Shown here: in pieces, positions 39,515-47,539 of the stretch
Layout of the letters: each line of letters opens with the position of its first letter
Position numbering within the stretch: position 1 is the first letter of the stretch
Assembly (NCBI RefSeq): GCF_901875305.1
Contig: NZ_CABFLY010000005.1
Location: 62,001-126,000, forward strand
Reading direction: 5' to 3'
Source: Rothia mucilaginosa
GTDB lineage: Bacteria > Actinomycetota > Actinomycetes > Actinomycetales > Micrococcaceae
Length of the DNA stretch: 64,000 nucleotides
Notes under the pieces: model-generated
What the model saw: the letters and a program-made list of their open reading frames with translations, nothing else
Told to the model about the DNA's origin: nothing
The model's database searches: none
Translations under genes and position numbers: made by a program

Positions 39515-40368
39515 TGTCGCTTTTCCTTAGCTTGATTCTGGGTATCGGCGTATGTTTGGTGTACCTTTCCTGTTTTCCGGAGGGGCAGAAACCTGTCCGT
39601 AGCACTGCCGACTCTGCATTGGTTGTGGCGTTGCGTAAGGCTGGGATGCACACGCTGACCCCTCGAACTTTCACCTGGGTGAGTGTTGCAAGCGCCGTTG
39701 TCCTGTCCCTGTTGCTCTTGATGATGAGCCAGTTGGTGGCCTTGGGTGTGCTCGGGTTTATTGCTGGCTTTGTGGCTCCTCGCGTGGTGGTGAATCATCG
39801 TGCCCGCGCTGCGGATGCGCGCATCTGGCAGCTGTGGCCGGATGCTGTCGACCACCTGCGTTCGGCGATTCGTGCTGGCCTTTCCCTGCCGGAGGCGCTG
39901 ATTCAGCTTTCCTACCGCGGTCCGGAGGAGCTTCGTGGAGCCTTCGCCCATTTTTCGCGTGATTATCGCGCTTCGGGTGAGTTTGTGCCTTCGCTGAATC
40001 GGCTTAAGGAGTACCTCTCGGATCCTGTGGCGGACACCATTATTGAGGCCCTCAAGATTGCCCGCGAAGTGGGTGGTTCGGACCTGGGTAAGCTTCTGGG
40101 GGCGCTTAGCGATTTTCTGCGAGATAATGCGCGCACTCGTTCGGAGCTTCTGGCTCGCCAATCCTGGACTGTGAACGCGGCCCGGCTCTCGTGCGTGGCT
40201 CCTTGGTTTGTTCTCTGTCTGATGGCCACGCAGCCAGCGGCGCGCATGGTGTATAACTCCTTTGCCGGGGCTGTGCTCATGATGGCCGGGGCGGCGATTT
40301 CGCTGGTCGCCTACCGCCTGATGCTCCGCATCGGTGAGCTTCCGCGTGAACGGAGGGTTTTTGGATGA
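39514..40368 (+). CDS. TadB-like inner-membrane platform protein
   Basis: 284 residues from the ATG at 39514, which overlaps the ATPase stop. Helices at about 2-20 and 48-85, a T2SSF domain in the middle (WPDAVDHLRSAIRAGLSLPEAL ... IIEALKIAREVGGSDLGKLL) and C-terminal helices. Forms the membrane platform with TadC. Overlaps tadC by ATGA. Confidence 0.88.
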   Translation: MSLFLSLILGIGVCLVYLSCFPEGQKPVRSTADSALVVALRKAGMHTLTPRTFTWVSVASAVVLSLLLLMMSQLVALGVLGFIAGFVAPRVVVNHRARAADARIWQLWPDAVDHLRSAIRAGLSLPEALIQLSYRGPEELRGAFAHFSRDYRASGEFVPSLNRLKEYLSDPVADTIIEALKIAREVGGSDLGKLLGALSDFLRDNARTRSELLARQSWTVNAARLSCVAPWFVLCLMATQPAARMVYNSFAGAVLMMAGAAISLVAYRLMLRIGELPRERRVFG

Positions 40369-41297
40369 ACATTCCCGTTGTGTTTGCCTTGTTGCTGGCG
40401 GTCGGTCTGGGGCTGATTCTCTCATCGCTTTTGAATACTCGAAGCGTTTCCTTCGCGGATCGCGTGGCCTCGCAGCTTCGCGGTGAGACTTTGCGTGAGT
40501 CGCTGCTGAGGGAGCAGGAGCGTCGAGAGCCGAGCCTGATGGAAGCTCTCTCGGGTTTCTGCGGGCCGTTGCTACGTTCGCTTTCTGCGACCTTGAACGG
40601 CTCATCATTGAGCGATGGTTCGGTGCAAGATCGCCTGCGCCGGGCAGGGTCTTCTCAGAGTCTGAGTGCTTTCCGAGCTGAACAATTGCTTTGGAGCCTG
40701 GCTGGTGTTACGGCGATGAGTGCGCTGACGGTGGTTGGCGTGTTGCAGGAGCGTTTCTCTCTCCCCGTGGCGGTTGCACTAGTGCTGGTGAGCGGCCTGA
40801 GTGGATTTCTAGCCCGTGATTGGTGGCTGGGAGAGGCTGTGAAGAAGCGAGAGAAGCAGCTGGTTGCCGAATTTCCTGCCTTGGCGGAGATGATGGCGCT
40901 ATCGGTGACTGCCGGCGAATCAGCGTTGGCGGCTTTGGAACGTATTTGCTTAACCTCCCAGGGCGAGCTAGCTCGTGAGTTTTCCGAAATTCTGGCACAG
41001 ACCCGAACAGGCGTGTCCTTACTCAGCGCTCTGCAGGACTTTGCGGAGCGTACTCGCGTCCCGGCGCTGAGCCGCTTCGTTGAGGGTATTGCTGTGGCGA
41101 TTGAGCGCGGTACGCCTCTGGCGGAGGTGTTGAGGGCTCAAGCCCAAGACGTACGCGATAACGCAAAGCGAGACCTGATGGAGGTTGCGGGTAAGAAAGA
41201 AATTGCGATGCTCGCCCCGGTGGTGTTTTTCATCCTGCCGCTGACGGTTATTTTTGCGGTGTTCCCGGGCCTGTCGCTCATGCGTTTGAACTTTTAG
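40365..41297 (+). CDS. TadC-like inner-membrane platform protein
   Basis: 310 residues with an N-terminal helix, two central helices (about 110-145), a T2SSF domain (FPALAEMMALSVTAGESALAALERI ... EVLRAQAQDVRDNAKRDLMEVAGKKEIAML) and a last helix (FFILPLTVIFAVFPGLSLM). Partner of the TadB-like protein. Ends 107 bases before the pilin gene; that gap contains GC-rich short inverted repeats that might separate transcript levels. Confidence 0.88.
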   Translation: MNIPVVFALLLAVGLGLILSSLLNTRSVSFADRVASQLRGETLRESLLREQERREPSLMEALSGFCGPLLRSLSATLNGSSLSDGSVQDRLRRAGSSQSLSAFRAEQLLWSLAGVTAMSALTVVGVLQERFSLPVAVALVLVSGLSGFLARDWWLGEAVKKREKQLVAEFPALAEMMALSVTAGESALAALERICLTSQGELAREFSEILAQTRTGVSLLSALQDFAERTRVPALSRFVEGIAVAIERGTPLAEVLRAQAQDVRDNAKRDLMEVAGKKEIAMLAPVVFFILPLTVIFAVFPGLSLMRLNF

Positions 41298-41404
41298 ATT
41301 TTGCGGCGGGTACACACCGTACCGGCTGCACCGCGGTGGGCTGGGCTGATTGCCCGGTGCGCCGCACCAACCACACACTACACCCTTTGATGAAGGAGAA
41401 AATT

Positions 41405-41632
41405 ATGTTCCGTCGTTTCCGCACCACCCTCACTGTGCTGATTGCCCTGGCTGTTGCATCCGTGCTGGCTCTGCGCCTGAAGAACAAGCAGGATGACCCC
41501 GAGCGCGGCGACGTGCCCGGCTGGGTCATGATTACCATGATGAGCGCTGTGCTGGTTGCCGCTATCTTGGCGATTGCTCAGCCTGCTCTGACCAAGATGT
41601 TCAACGATGCGATTGCTCTGGTTCACCAGTAA
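41405..41632 (+). CDS. Flp-like pilin (actinobacterial Tad type)
   Basis: A 75-residue protein from the ATG at 41405 (AAGGAGAAAATT upstream). It has an N-terminal hydrophobic stretch (LTVLIALAVASVLAL), a charged KNKQDDPERG segment and then a second hydrophobic helix DVPGWVMITMMSAVLVAAIL, ending in a short amphipathic tail. Position between TadC and the TadE-like gene and its size fit the major pilin. The usual Glu five residues after the cleavage Gly is absent, so processing must differ from classical Flp. Overlaps the next gene by TAATG. Confidence 0.72.
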   Translation: MFRRFRTTLTVLIALAVASVLALRLKNKQDDPERGDVPGWVMITMMSAVLVAAILAIAQPALTKMFNDAIALVHQ

Positions 41633-42087
41633 TGCGTAAGCCCCGCATCGCTTCTGAGCTGACTGCCGCTGAGCTATCCTCCGCGGAACTTTCTGTGGAG
41701 GATAGCGAGCGCGGTGATGCCAGCACGGAATTCGTCATGGTCGGTGCGCTGTTGGTGTTGCTGACCATGGCGATTCTGCAGGTTTCTTTTGCCCTGTATG
41801 CACGAACCATGTTGGTGGATGCTGCGGCGGCTGGGGCACGTTACGGTACGATGCGTGACCGCACCCCGCAGGAGGGCATGGAGCGTACCCGTCAGCTGAT
41901 TGAGGGGGTTCTTCCGTCCTCGTACGCTGAGAATATTTCGTACCGTCAGAGTAGTGATTCTACGGGTGTGCGCACCTTGGAGGTGACGGTGAAGTCGCCG
42001 TTGCCGGTGCTGGGTCCGTGGGGTTTTCCGGATTCTATTGAGGTGAAAGGGCATGCGATTTATGCGGAGCATCATTCCGGTGATTAG
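41632..42087 (+). CDS. TadE-like minor pilin
   Basis: A 151-residue protein with a prepilin-like junction: ERGDASTEFVMVGALLVLLTMAIL, i.e. Gly then Glu at the +5 position, followed by a long hydrophobic helix and the TadE pattern ARTMLVDAAAAGARYG. The C-terminal domain is exported. Overlaps the pilin stop by one base and the next gene by about 35 bases. Confidence 0.85.
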   Translation: MRKPRIASELTAAELSSAELSVEDSERGDASTEFVMVGALLVLLTMAILQVSFALYARTMLVDAAAAGARYGTMRDRTPQEGMERTRQLIEGVLPSSYAENISYRQSSDSTGVRTLEVTVKSPLPVLGPWGFPDSIEVKGHAIYAEHHSGD

Positions 42088-42574
42088 TGGCTTTTCGCTT
42101 CGACAGCGTGTGAAGGAATGCCTGAAGAGCCGCTCTGGTTGGTCTCTTTCTAACCAACACAGCCCTGAAGAGGGTAGCGCCATTGTGGAGTTTTTGGGTT
42201 TGGGTATTACTCTGCTCATCCCGGTGCTTTACGGTATTCTGACGATTTTTAGTCTGCAGTCTTCGGTGATGGCGGCTCATGCGGCGAGCGCCCAGGTGGT
42301 GCTGTATGTGCAGGAGCAGCCGCAGGATTCGTCGGTGGGTCCTGATTTGGCGAAGCGTCTAGCGGCGCACGCCGCCGCGGATTACGGGGTTGAGCCCTCC
42401 GACGTGAGCGTGTCGTTGAGCTGTTCGTCGGGGGAGTGCGTCTCGGGTACGAAGGCGTACGCCACGGTGACGGTTCAGGCGCGACTGCCGCTACTACCTT
42501 CGTTTATGGGTGGTGGCGTGATTCCAGTGAGTTCTCATGCGACGAGTTGGGGGTCTGGTCATGCTGATTCCTAA
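42053..42574 (+). CDS. TadE/TadF-like pseudopilin
   Basis: A 173-residue protein with EEGSAIVEFLGLGITLLIPVLY, a Gly-(4 residues)-Glu prepilin motif plus helix, and a small exported domain with two cysteines (LSCSSGECVSG) that may form a disulfide. Two ATGs (42053, 42062) are possible; both lie within the end of the previous gene. Overlaps the next gene by 14 bases. Confidence 0.78.
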   Translation: MRFMRSIIPVISGFSLRQRVKECLKSRSGWSLSNQHSPEEGSAIVEFLGLGITLLIPVLYGILTIFSLQSSVMAAHAASAQVVLYVQEQPQDSSVGPDLAKRLAAHAAADYGVEPSDVSVSLSCSSGECVSGTKAYATVTVQARLPLLPSFMGGGVIPVSSHATSWGSGHADS

Positions 42575-43073
42575 TGGTTCGCCGGCTCACCTGTTCGCGG
42601 CTGTACGGGAACGGTATGCCTGCGCTCGTGCCCGTGCGCAGAGCCGGGCGCTCGCTTCTAACCCGGAGGAGGGTAGCATTGCCCCGCTGATTGTGGGCAT
42701 GCTGGCGTTGCTGCTGCTCATTGGTTCGGTGACGGTGGCGATTACGGGTGCGTATTTGCAGACTCAGCATCTGCAGGATATGGCGGATGCTCAGGCGAAC
42801 TCGATTACCCGCACGATCCGCACCCCTGAGGAAGCAAGTGGTTCGGCGGCGTGGGAGTATGCGAACGCGTACCTGGCTGAGGTTCAGCCCGGGCAGGATT
42901 TTCAGGCACTACGTCTGGAGAACGTGTCTGTGGATTCTGACCAGAGTGTGCATGTGTACTTGTCGGCTCGTATTCGTCCGCCGCTGCTGTCGATTCTGGT
43001 GCCTGATGGTATTGAAGTGACCGCTCATGGCTCGTCGCGTTTGAAGATGAGTCAGGGACCGACCACCGATTAG
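42561..43073 (+). CDS. TadG-like (Flp pilus-assembly) protein
   Basis: A 170-residue protein from the ATG at 42561. It has EEGSIAPLIVGMLALLLLIGSVTVAITGAYLQTQHLQDMADAQAN, the TadG-type N-terminal junction and helix (no Glu at +5, with DAQAN after the helix as is typical), then a short exported domain. Last gene of the tad operon; terminator follows. Confidence 0.78.
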   Translation: MLIPNGSPAHLFAAVRERYACARARAQSRALASNPEEGSIAPLIVGMLALLLLIGSVTVAITGAYLQTQHLQDMADAQANSITRTIRTPEEASGSAAWEYANAYLAEVQPGQDFQALRLENVSVDSDQSVHVYLSARIRPPLLSILVPDGIEVTAHGSSRLKMSQGPTTD

Positions 43074-43095
43074 AGACGTTTGAGCCCATAGACTG

Positions 43096-43148
43096 CGAGG
43101 GTGCATCTGCAAGGTAGTGTAACGGCTAGCGGATGCACCCTCGTTTTT
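43096..43148 (+). terminator. Terminator of the tad operon
   Basis: CGAGGGTGCATC (43096-43107) pairs perfectly with GATGCACCCTCG (43132-43143), followed by TTTTT. Clear intrinsic terminator. Confidence 0.9.
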
Positions 43149-43248
43149 ATCCCGTTTACCTTCTACTTGCTGTATTCTTCTGCGCTGTGGGCTGTTGCGG
43201 GCTGTAACGGCGGGACTTTCTGGCCGTTTCACGATAGTGTTAAAAGCT

Positions 43249-44376
43249 ATGGCATCCTTCGATTTTTCTGCTGAGATTAAAGAGCTTCGCGCTATCTTCG
43301 CCTCGATTGCCGCTGTGAGCGACATTGAGGGGATTGAGCGCGCCATTGAGGACCTGTCTGCGCAGGCTGCCGCACCCGATTTGTGGGATGACGTGGAGAA
43401 TGCGCAGAAGGTGACCAGTGCCCTGTCCTATAAGCAGGCGGAGTTGAACCGCTTGCGTTCGCTATCCTCTCGTATCGATGATGTTGAGGTGATGGTGGAG
43501 CTTGCAGAGGCTGAGGATGCCGAAACCGCCGCCGAACTACTGACCGATGCCCAGGAGGAGTGCGGCCAGATTCGCGCCAAGTTGGAGGATTTGGAAGTTC
43601 TGGTCCTCCTTTCCGGTGAGTACGATCAGCGTGAGGCTGTGGTGACCATCCGTGCGGGTGCCGGTGGTGTGGATGCCGCCGACTTTGCGGAGATGCTGCT
43701 ACGCATGTACCTGCGCTGGGCGGAGAAGAACGGCTACCCGACGAAGGTGTTGGACACCTCCTACGCTGAGGAAGCGGGCCTGAAGTCGGTGACCTTTGAG
43801 GTGAACGCGCCGTATGCTTTTGGCCGCCTGTCGGTGGAGGCGGGTACTCACCGCCTGGTGCGTATTTCGCCGTTTGATAATCAGGGCCGCCGCCAGACGT
43901 CGTTCGCGGCGGTTGAGGTGATTCCTCTGATTGAGCAGACGGACGCTATTGAGATTCCCGAGTCTGAGATTAAGGTGGATGTGTTCCGCTCGTCGGGCCC
44001 GGGTGGTCAGTCGGTGAATACGACGGACTCGGCGGTGCGCCTGACTCACCTGCCGACCGGCATTGTGGTCTCGATGCAGAATGAGAAGTCGCAGCTGCAG
44101 AACCGTGCGGCGGCCCTGCGCGTGTTGCAGTCTCGCCTGTTGCTGTTGCGTAAGGAGCAGGAGGACGCGAAGAAGAAGGAGCTTGCCGGCGATATTAAGG
44201 CGAGCTGGGGTGATCAGATGCGTTCTTACGTGCTGCATCCGTACCAGATGGTGAAGGATTTGCGCACCGGCTATGAGGAGGGTAATACCTCTAATGTTTT
44301 GGATGGCGGTTTGAACGCCTTTATTGATGCTGGTATTCGCTGGCGTGCTTCGGGGCGCGCGGCTGAAGACAGCTAA
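43249..44376 (+). CDS. prfB: Peptide chain release factor 2
   Basis: A 375-residue factor that ends translation at UGA and UAA. The GGQ catalytic motif is in [16 protein letters not shown] and the stop-codon reading tripeptide SPF in [16 protein letters not shown]. The ATG at 43249 starts the usual [10 protein letters not shown] sequence; the ribosome binding site is weak. There is no internal UGA frameshift site, as usual in actinobacteria. smpB follows after 18 bases. Confidence 0.95.
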   Translation: MASFDFSAEIKELRAIFASIAAVSDIEGIERAIEDLSAQAAAPDLWDDVENAQKVTSALSYKQAELNRLRSLSSRIDDVEVMVELAEAEDAETAAELLTDAQEECGQIRAKLEDLEVLVLLSGEYDQREAVVTIRAGAGGVDAADFAEMLLRMYLRWAEKNGYPTKVLDTSYAEEAGLKSVTFEVNAPYAFGRLSVEAGTHRLVRISPFDNQGRRQTSFAAVEVIPLIEQTDAIEIPESEIKVDVFRSSGPGGQSVNTTDSAVRLTHLPTGIVVSMQNEKSQLQNRAAALRVLQSRLLLLRKEQEDAKKKELAGDIKASWGDQMRSYVLHPYQMVKDLRTGYEEGNTSNVLDGGLNAFIDAGIRWRASGRAAEDS

Positions 44377-44394
44377 GACGTGAAGGATTGAGTG

Positions 44395-44877
44395 ATGGCT
44401 CAGAAAAAGAAGAAGGACGCGAATAACGCGATTATTGCCCAGAATAAGAAGGCTCGCCACAACTACAACATTGTGGACACCTATGAGGCGGGCATTGTTC
44501 TGTTGGGTACCGAGGTGAAGTCTCTGCGTGATGGCGGCGCGTCCATTGTGGATGGCTTCTGCCAGGTGACCGACCATGAGATGTGGCTTGAGGGTATTCA
44601 TATTGCGGAGTACGGCTACGGTACGTGGACGAACCATGCGGCTCGTCGCCGCCGTAAGTTGCTTCTGCATCGTTCGGAGATTAATAAGCTGGCGCAGAAG
44701 CTGAAGGAGACCGGTTATACGGTGGTTCCGTTGAAGCTGTACTTCTCGAATGGCCGTGCGAAGGTTGAGATTGCTTTGGCGACCGGTAAGCGTGAGTACG
44801 ATAAGCGTCAGGCTCTGCGCGAGCGCCAGGATGATTTGGAAGCGCGCCGCGCGATGCGTTACCGCAACCTCGGCTAG
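44395..44877 (+). CDS. smpB: SsrA-binding protein SmpB
   Basis: A 160-residue protein with the OB-fold signature [30 protein letters not shown], and the basic C-terminal helix [16 protein letters not shown] that enters the empty A site. It brings tmRNA to stalled ribosomes; the tmRNA gene is 1.8 kb downstream. The ATG at 44395 has GAAGGA upstream. Confidence 0.96.
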   Translation: MAQKKKKDANNAIIAQNKKARHNYNIVDTYEAGIVLLGTEVKSLRDGGASIVDGFCQVTDHEMWLEGIHIAEYGYGTWTNHAARRRRKLLLHRSEINKLAQKLKETGYTVVPLKLYFSNGRAKVEIALATGKREYDKRQALRERQDDLEARRAMRYRNLG

Positions 44878-45024
44878 GGAATAGTGCACCGCCTTCTCCC
44901 GCAGGGATGGCGGATACCTCCCCTACCTATAATGGTAGGTGGACGGTGCGCCAGCCGGATGCTATCTGCGATTCCACGCTCCGCCGCGCGCTGACACAAA
45001 CTGTATTGATGTAAGGAGACCGAT

Positions 45025-45489
45025 ATGTTTGAGTCCTCGAACGTTCCGCCGTTGCCCGGCGGTTCCACTTCCCCCGTTTCGCAGGATAGGGCGGAGCGTA
45101 GCTCGCAGCCTGGTGTGGGGCCGAAGCCGGGTTCGGGGCTGGCTATCGCCTCTTTGGTCTGCGGTATTTTGGGTACTCTGACCGGTATTTTTATCTATAG
45201 TGGAGTTTCTCTTGGCCTGGCGGGTATCGTGTTGGGTATTGTTGCGCTGGTGAAGGTGAAGAACGGTACCGCTTCCGGCAAGGGCCTGGCGATTGGTGGT
45301 ATTGTGACCGGTGTCCTGAGCTTCGTGGTGGCCGCGGTGACCATCTCGGTTCTCGTACTGAACGCCATGATGGGCCAGGAATGCATCAACAACGGTCACG
45401 AGACCGCTGATGGCGGTTACGTGTGCACTCTGGGTGGGCATGAGCAGACTTTGAGCCCTTCGGAGTATAAGAACCTGAGCCGTTTCTAA
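45025..45489 (+). CDS. DUF4190-type two-helix membrane protein
   Basis: A 154-residue protein: a Ser/Pro-rich cytoplasmic N-terminus (1-38), two helices (about 38-70 and 85-112) with the DUF4190 pattern LAIASLVCGILG, IVLGIVALVKVK and GKGLAIGGIVTGVLS, and an exported tail with two cysteines (GQECINNGHETADGGYVCTL). AAGGAG before the ATG. It is a paralogue of the next gene. No function known. Confidence 0.78.
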   Translation: MFESSNVPPLPGGSTSPVSQDRAERSSQPGVGPKPGSGLAIASLVCGILGTLTGIFIYSGVSLGLAGIVLGIVALVKVKNGTASGKGLAIGGIVTGVLSFVVAAVTISVLVLNAMMGQECINNGHETADGGYVCTLGGHEQTLSPSEYKNLSRF

Positions 45490-45705
45490 TGCGAACGAGG
45501 CTGCTTTCTAGTGTGGGCGGCGTGCGCGCCAGCTCTGGAGCATATTCGTGGGTGGGAGGCGTAGCGGCTTTCCTTGGCGAAAAGATGACGTGGTGTATGG
45601 CTAAAGAGCGGCTTATTTATATAATAATTGGGTAAGGCTTGGCGTTACGTGGCGCTTTGAGCGAGATGAAACTGTTCACTGCAACTGTGAAAGAAAGAAT
45701 GACGG

Positions 45706-46440
45706 ATGTCTGAGAATAACTACGGAAACCCCCAAGGGAACGGGCAGAACCCCTATGCTGCTCAGCAGCCTGCTTCTTCCCAGCAGAATGATGCGTACGG
45801 TCAGGGCTCGTACGGCCAGTCCTCCTACGGCCAGGATTCAGCCGCTCAGTCCTCCTACGGGCAGAACTCGTATGGTCAGTCCTCCTATGGTCAGGGTTCC
45901 TACGGCCAGGAGGGTCAGAACCAGTTCGGTCAGGATTCCTCGGCTCAGCAGCCTTCTCAGTATGGCCAGGGATACCCCCAGCAGGGCCAGCCGGGTGAGT
46001 TTGATAACTACCAGTACCAGCAGAACTCCTACCAGCAGCCCGGCCAGGATCTCTACAACTACGGCCAGCAGGGTAATTACCCTTACCAGGCCTCGAAGAA
46101 GACCCCGGCGTTGGCTATCACCTCGATGATTCTCGGTATTGTTGGTATTCTGACCGGTTTCTTCGCCATCGGTCTGCTCCTGGGCATTGTTGCCGTTGTT
46201 CTGGGTATCATTTCGCTGAAGCAGACTAAGGCTGCCGGTGCGGGTCAGGGCTTTGCAATTACCGGTATCATTACCGGTGCTTTGGCCTTTATCTTCGGCC
46301 TTATCATGGTGTTTGTTTATATCTTTGCCTTCCAAACCGTGCAGAAATGTGCCGAGGTTGGTACCAACGACGGCCACGGTCACGCAGTCTGCCAGGTTGG
46401 TGACGATCCGGACGACCTCATGACTGTCCCGGCACGTTAA
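45706..46440 (+). CDS. DUF4190-type membrane protein with SYGQ-repeat domain
   Basis: A 244-residue protein. Residues 1-130 are low complexity: about nine [G/S]-[S/N]-Y-G-Q repeats, then Gln/Tyr-rich sequence. Two helices follow (about 132-165 and 185-215) with LAITSMILGIVGILTG and GQGFAITGIITGALA, the same DUF4190 pattern as the gene upstream, and an exported tail with two cysteines (KCAEVGTNDGHGHAVCQ). The N-terminal tail should be cytoplasmic. The repeat resembles prion-like domains that form condensates; this is inference. Confidence 0.8.
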   Translation: MSENNYGNPQGNGQNPYAAQQPASSQQNDAYGQGSYGQSSYGQDSAAQSSYGQNSYGQSSYGQGSYGQEGQNQFGQDSSAQQPSQYGQGYPQQGQPGEFDNYQYQQNSYQQPGQDLYNYGQQGNYPYQASKKTPALAITSMILGIVGILTGFFAIGLLLGIVAVVLGIISLKQTKAAGAGQGFAITGIITGALAFIFGLIMVFVYIFAFQTVQKCAEVGTNDGHGHAVCQVGDDPDDLMTVPAR

Positions 46441-46478
46441 TAAACTTTATTGCGCTACTTGAGGAGCGTGTAAGGGGA

Positions 46479-46514
46479 GGGGCGGAGCGCTCAGAGTTTC
46501 TGAGGCTCCGCCCC
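46479..46514 (+). terminator. Terminator after the SYGQ protein gene
   Basis: GGGGCGGAGC (46479-46488) pairs with GCTCCGCCCC (46505-46514), with an inner CTCAGA/TCTGAG stem. No strong T-run follows, but position and stem strength fit transcription termination. Confidence 0.55.
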
Positions 46515-46591
46515 CCCTCGTATGTGGGGAGTTTGTATTGGTGGGAGGGGAGAGATACTCGGCGCATGCATGTTGGGGGGGGGCGAGAGAC

Positions 46592-46621
46592 TTGCGCTCG
46601 CTCGGGCGCCTCCGATATACT
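46592..46621 (+). promoter_or_regulatory. Predicted promoter of ssrA
   Basis: TTGCGC (46592-46597), 18 bases and TATACT (46616-46621) lie about 90 bases before the mature 5' end of tmRNA, leaving room for a processed leader. A run of nine G (46575-46583) is just upstream. Confidence 0.4.
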
Positions 46622-46711
46622 GAATCTCTACCGTGTTTGAATGGCACCATGGCGTCTAGGTACGTTGAGGAAAACTTTCAGAAGACGGTGGGCTTTTTGA
46701 TAAAAGCATAG

Positions 46712-47081
46712 GGGGATGATCGGTTTCGACGATGTGAGTTGAGATGGGTGAAGCGTGCCGAGGATGCAGGGTTATCTCGTTAACGCCCTCTGCAAAAAAT
46801 TAAGTGCAGAATCTAAGCGCACTGACTTCGCACTCGCTGCCTAAGCGCGAGTTGCCGTCTGTCGGCCTGAGCATGCCTTTGGCTCAGTTACCGGCATCGA
46901 CTTAAAAGGCCACTGCTGCTAGCCCTTGTTGCGGGGGTTAGCGGGACTTTTACGTGACTAGGTTCGTCGGTATATGTGTTTATGCAAGTACCGGAGCCGA
47001 AAAGTAGCGTTCGCATAAACTGCGCACGGAGAAGCCCCGTTGACGCCACATCGGACCGGGGTTCGATTCCCCGCATCTCCA
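46712..47081 (+). ncRNA. ssrA: Transfer-messenger RNA (tmRNA)
   Basis: The 5' part GGGGATGATCGGTTTCGAC and the 3' part CGGGGTTCGATTCCCCGCATCTCC fold into the tRNA-like acceptor (GGGGATG with CATCTCC) and T-arm. The reading frame at 46806-46844 (GCA GAA ... GCC TAA) encodes the tag AESKRTDFALAA, ending in the usual ALAA. The 3' CCA is not encoded; the genome reads ACGA. tmRNA with SmpB rescues stalled ribosomes and marks the products for proteolysis. Its 3' end is a classic integration site, and phage-derived sequence follows. Confidence 0.95.
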
Positions 47082-47147
47082 CGATCTCCCAACCGCCCGC
47101 TCACCTTCACCGGTGTGCGGCGGTGATTATCGGTTCCAATCCAGAGG

Positions 47148-47260
47148 AAGAACCGCGGTAGGTTTCTACCACCCGGCAGGACGCCTCACGGCGTCACCTG
47201 CCGGGTATTTTTATGCCCAATTGCCGGTCTGTTCTGGGGTGTACCGGCGTGCTCGTGGGT
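47148..47260 (+). repeat. Direct repeat copy 1, includes the tmRNA terminator
   Basis: About 113 bases beginning AAGAACCGCGGTAGG; nearly identical to 47962-48074 (about 8 mismatches). It contains a strong hairpin (47171-47184 with 47191-47206) followed by ATTTTTATG, which should be the terminator of ssrA. Confidence 0.85.
47171..47213 (+). terminator. Terminator of ssrA (repeat copy 1)
   Basis: ACCCGGCAGG...CCTGCCGGGT with inner ACGC/GCGT pairing, then ATTTTTAT. Confidence 0.85.
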
Positions 47261-47263
47261 TGG

Positions 47264-47323
47264 GCGTCAAAAGGTTTGGGCTAACGTCAAAAAGTATGGG
47301 CTGGCGTCGAAAGGTTTAGACGG
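47264..47323 (+). repeat. Three imperfect 20-bp tandem repeats
   Basis: Units start GCGTCAAAAGGTTTGGGCTA, ACGTCAAAAAGTATGGGCTG and GCGTCGAAAGGTTTAGACGG. They lie directly before the phage terminase remnant and directly after repeat copy 1. Confidence 0.65.
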
Positions 47324-47499
47324 ACAACATCTTCATCCACACCGACTCTGCCGGGGCCATCAAACCCGACAAAGAAAAATCCACCGAGAAGATCGACGGC
47401 GTGGTGGCCACCATCATGGGCCTCGAACGCGCGATTAGATGCGGCAGTGGACTCGCTACTGAGAGCGTGTATGACAGAAGAGGCATATTTTTCATGTAA
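47320..47499 (+). pseudogene. C-terminal remnant of a phage terminase large subunit
   Basis: A frame of 59 codons with no start codon of its own (TAG at 47317 closes it upstream) ends at TAA 47497-47499. It reads DNIFIHTDSAGAIKPDKEKS then TEKIDGVVATIMGLERAI, ending ESVYDRRGIFFM. The stretch KPDKxKSTEKIDGxVATIMxLxRAI followed by SVYDxRG is the end of many actinophage large terminases (nuclease domain C-terminus). The rest of the gene is missing, so this is debris of a prophage. Confidence 0.75.
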
Positions 47500-47539
47500 T
47501 GCCAATTTACGTGTTGTATCTGACGAGACTCTCTGATAG

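Noticed and set aside
43249..43330. Programmed frameshift in prfB
   Set aside because: The frame is continuous; no in-frame TGA is seen near codon 25.
47148..47260. Repeat as a plain attL/attR pair of a tmRNA-integrating phage
   Set aside because: The repeat lies outside the tmRNA gene and copy 2 is not preceded by tmRNA sequence, and no integrase is present; kept only as an observation on the island.
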